From Flavobacterium sp. W4I14 (GTDB lineage: Bacteria > Bacteroidota > Bacteroidia > Sphingobacteriales > Sphingobacteriaceae): a stretch of DNA of 64,000 nt. The notes under the pieces were generated by a model. It did not search any database and was not told where the DNA came from. It saw only the letters and a program-made list of their open reading frames with translations. Numbering within the stretch: the first letter of the stretch is position 1; each line of letters begins with the position of its first letter. The stretch is taken from assembly GCA_030817875.1 (NCBI GenBank), contig JAUSZU010000001.1:744001-808000 (forward strand), in the 5' to 3' direction. This document shows positions 63,348 through 64,000 of the stretch, in pieces. The position numbers were made by a program, and so were the translations under genes.

Positions 63348-64000
63348 ATGACAATAAGTATCAAAAAGATAGTTTTACAGTTAACAGCTCTTTTTGCTGC
63401 AGCGAGCCTACAGGCTCAAAACCCGATTATACAAACCATTTATACAGCCGATCCGGCGCCGATGGTATATAAAGATACCGTTTACCTGTACACCGGGCAT
63501 GATGAAGATAAATCGACTGTGTTTGTGATGAAAAACTGGCACTGTTTCACATCTACCGATATGGTGAACTGGACAGATCGCGGATCGCCTCTGTCGGTTA
63601 AAACGTTCAACTGGGCGAAACAAGACGCCTGGGCTGGGCAATGCATTGCCAGGAATGGAAAGTTTTTCTGGTACGTACCTATGACTCATGAAACGATGGG
63701 AATGTCAATCGGGGTGGCTGTTTCTGATAGTCCTACAGGTCCGTTTAAAGATGCGCTTGGAAAACCACTGGTTCACAGCGGTTACGGAGATATCGACCCC
63801 ACAGTATTTATTGATGGCGATGGTCAGGCATATCTCTACTGGGGGAACCCTTATCTTAAATACGTAAAGTTGAATCCGGATATGATTTCTTACGCTGGCG
63901 AGGTAGTTACGGTGCCGTTGAATAAAGAAGGTTTTAATGTACGATTTAAAGATGTTGATAAAAGACCTTCAGCATATGAGGAAGCTCCATGGTTTTACAA
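63348..64000 (+). CDS. GH43 glycosidase, cut by the window end
   Basis: 217 residues are visible and the frame is open at the right edge. The signal peptide ends at LQAQ. Catalytic residues of GH43 are all within view: base D35 in ADPAP, pKa-modulating D150 in DIDPTVFID, and acid E211 or E212 in AYEEAPWF. The spacing matches beta-xylosidase/alpha-L-arabinofuranosidase and arabinan-active GH43 enzymes. Its first 30 codons recur as a decayed copy at 58830. The length and any C-terminal module are outside the window. Confidence 0.9.
   Translation, partial: MTISIKKIVLQLTALFAAASLQAQNPIIQTIYTADPAPMVYKDTVYLYTGHDEDKSTVFVMKNWHCFTSTDMVNWTDRGSPLSVKTFNWAKQDAWAGQCIARNGKFFWYVPMTHETMGMSIGVAVSDSPTGPFKDALGKPLVHSGYGDIDPTVFIDGDGQAYLYWGNPYLKYVKLNPDMISYAGEVVTVPLNKEGFNVRFKDVDKRPSAYEEAPWFY

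Noticed and set aside
17201..64000. Prophage or integrative element as the carrier of the locus
   Set aside because: No integrase, transposase, conjugation or phage structural gene occurs in the window; the tRNA-Pro at 1940 is not followed by an integrase gene or a visible repeated 3' end.

Overview
The window looks like chromosome of a plant-polysaccharide-degrading Bacteroidota, most likely a Sphingobacteriaceae member such as Pedobacter (inference). The evidence is two SusC/SusD pairs, a hybrid two-component sensor, FecI/FecR sigma/anti-sigma regulation, SPII lipoproteins with early Cys-Lys-Lys, TAnnTTTG-type -7 promoter elements and few Shine-Dalgarno sites.

Bases 1-7.3 kb hold housekeeping and stress genes: the C-terminal end of a large-subunit (HPII-type) catalase, a small unknown protein, a convergent ankyrin-repeat protein, tRNA-Pro(GGG), a small acidic protein, a tight kaiC-kaiB-kaiB-histidine kinase operon, and a small heat-shock protein that shares a bidirectional terminator with it. 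The Kai operon is a circadian-clock-like module in a non-photosynthetic organism. It has no kaiA, a Ser-Ser pair where cyanobacterial KaiC has Ser-Thr, and a long C-terminal coiled coil.

Bases 7.7-16.8 kb hold an ECF sigma factor, a FecR anti-sigma factor, a SusC/SusD pair, a metallophosphoesterase resembling Mn-dependent ADP-ribose/CDP-alcohol diphosphatases, and a lipoprotein with a phospholipase-C-like (sphingomyelinase D/GDPD-type) domain plus a ricin-type lectin domain. With no glycoside hydrolase on that strand, this looks like an uptake locus for phosphodiester or phospholipid-derived substrates rather than a classical polysaccharide locus (inference).

Bases 17.2-64 kb are a very large polysaccharide utilization locus: a ricin-tailed GH5 (minus strand), a second SusC/SusD with a TIG-repeat surface glycan-binding lipoprotein, three complete GH43 enzymes and one cut by the window end, two more GH5 (one with a BACON domain), a SASA-type acetylesterase, three GH27, a GH2, a GH42, a GH51 with a GH43-like N-terminal domain, a GH59 galactocerebrosidase-family enzyme, and one hybrid two-component regulator. 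The enzyme set points to an acetylated hemicellulose backbone with galactose and arabinose side chains (xyloglucan-, arabinoxyloglucan- or galactoglucomannan-like). No GH31 or GH3 is present in the window, so the substrate stays open. Between the GH51 and BACON-GH5 genes sits a three-gene insert (unknown secreted domain, cytochrome c/sorbosone-dehydrogenase-like protein, DUF1080) that may belong to a 3-keto-glycoside pathway.

Intergenic regions are rich in REP-like hairpins, a 168-bp tandem duplication and a 370-390-bp direct duplication. The last 8 kb contain visible gene corpses: fragments of GH5, glycan-binding protein and GH43 genes lying between intact paralogues, evidence of recent duplication and deletion.
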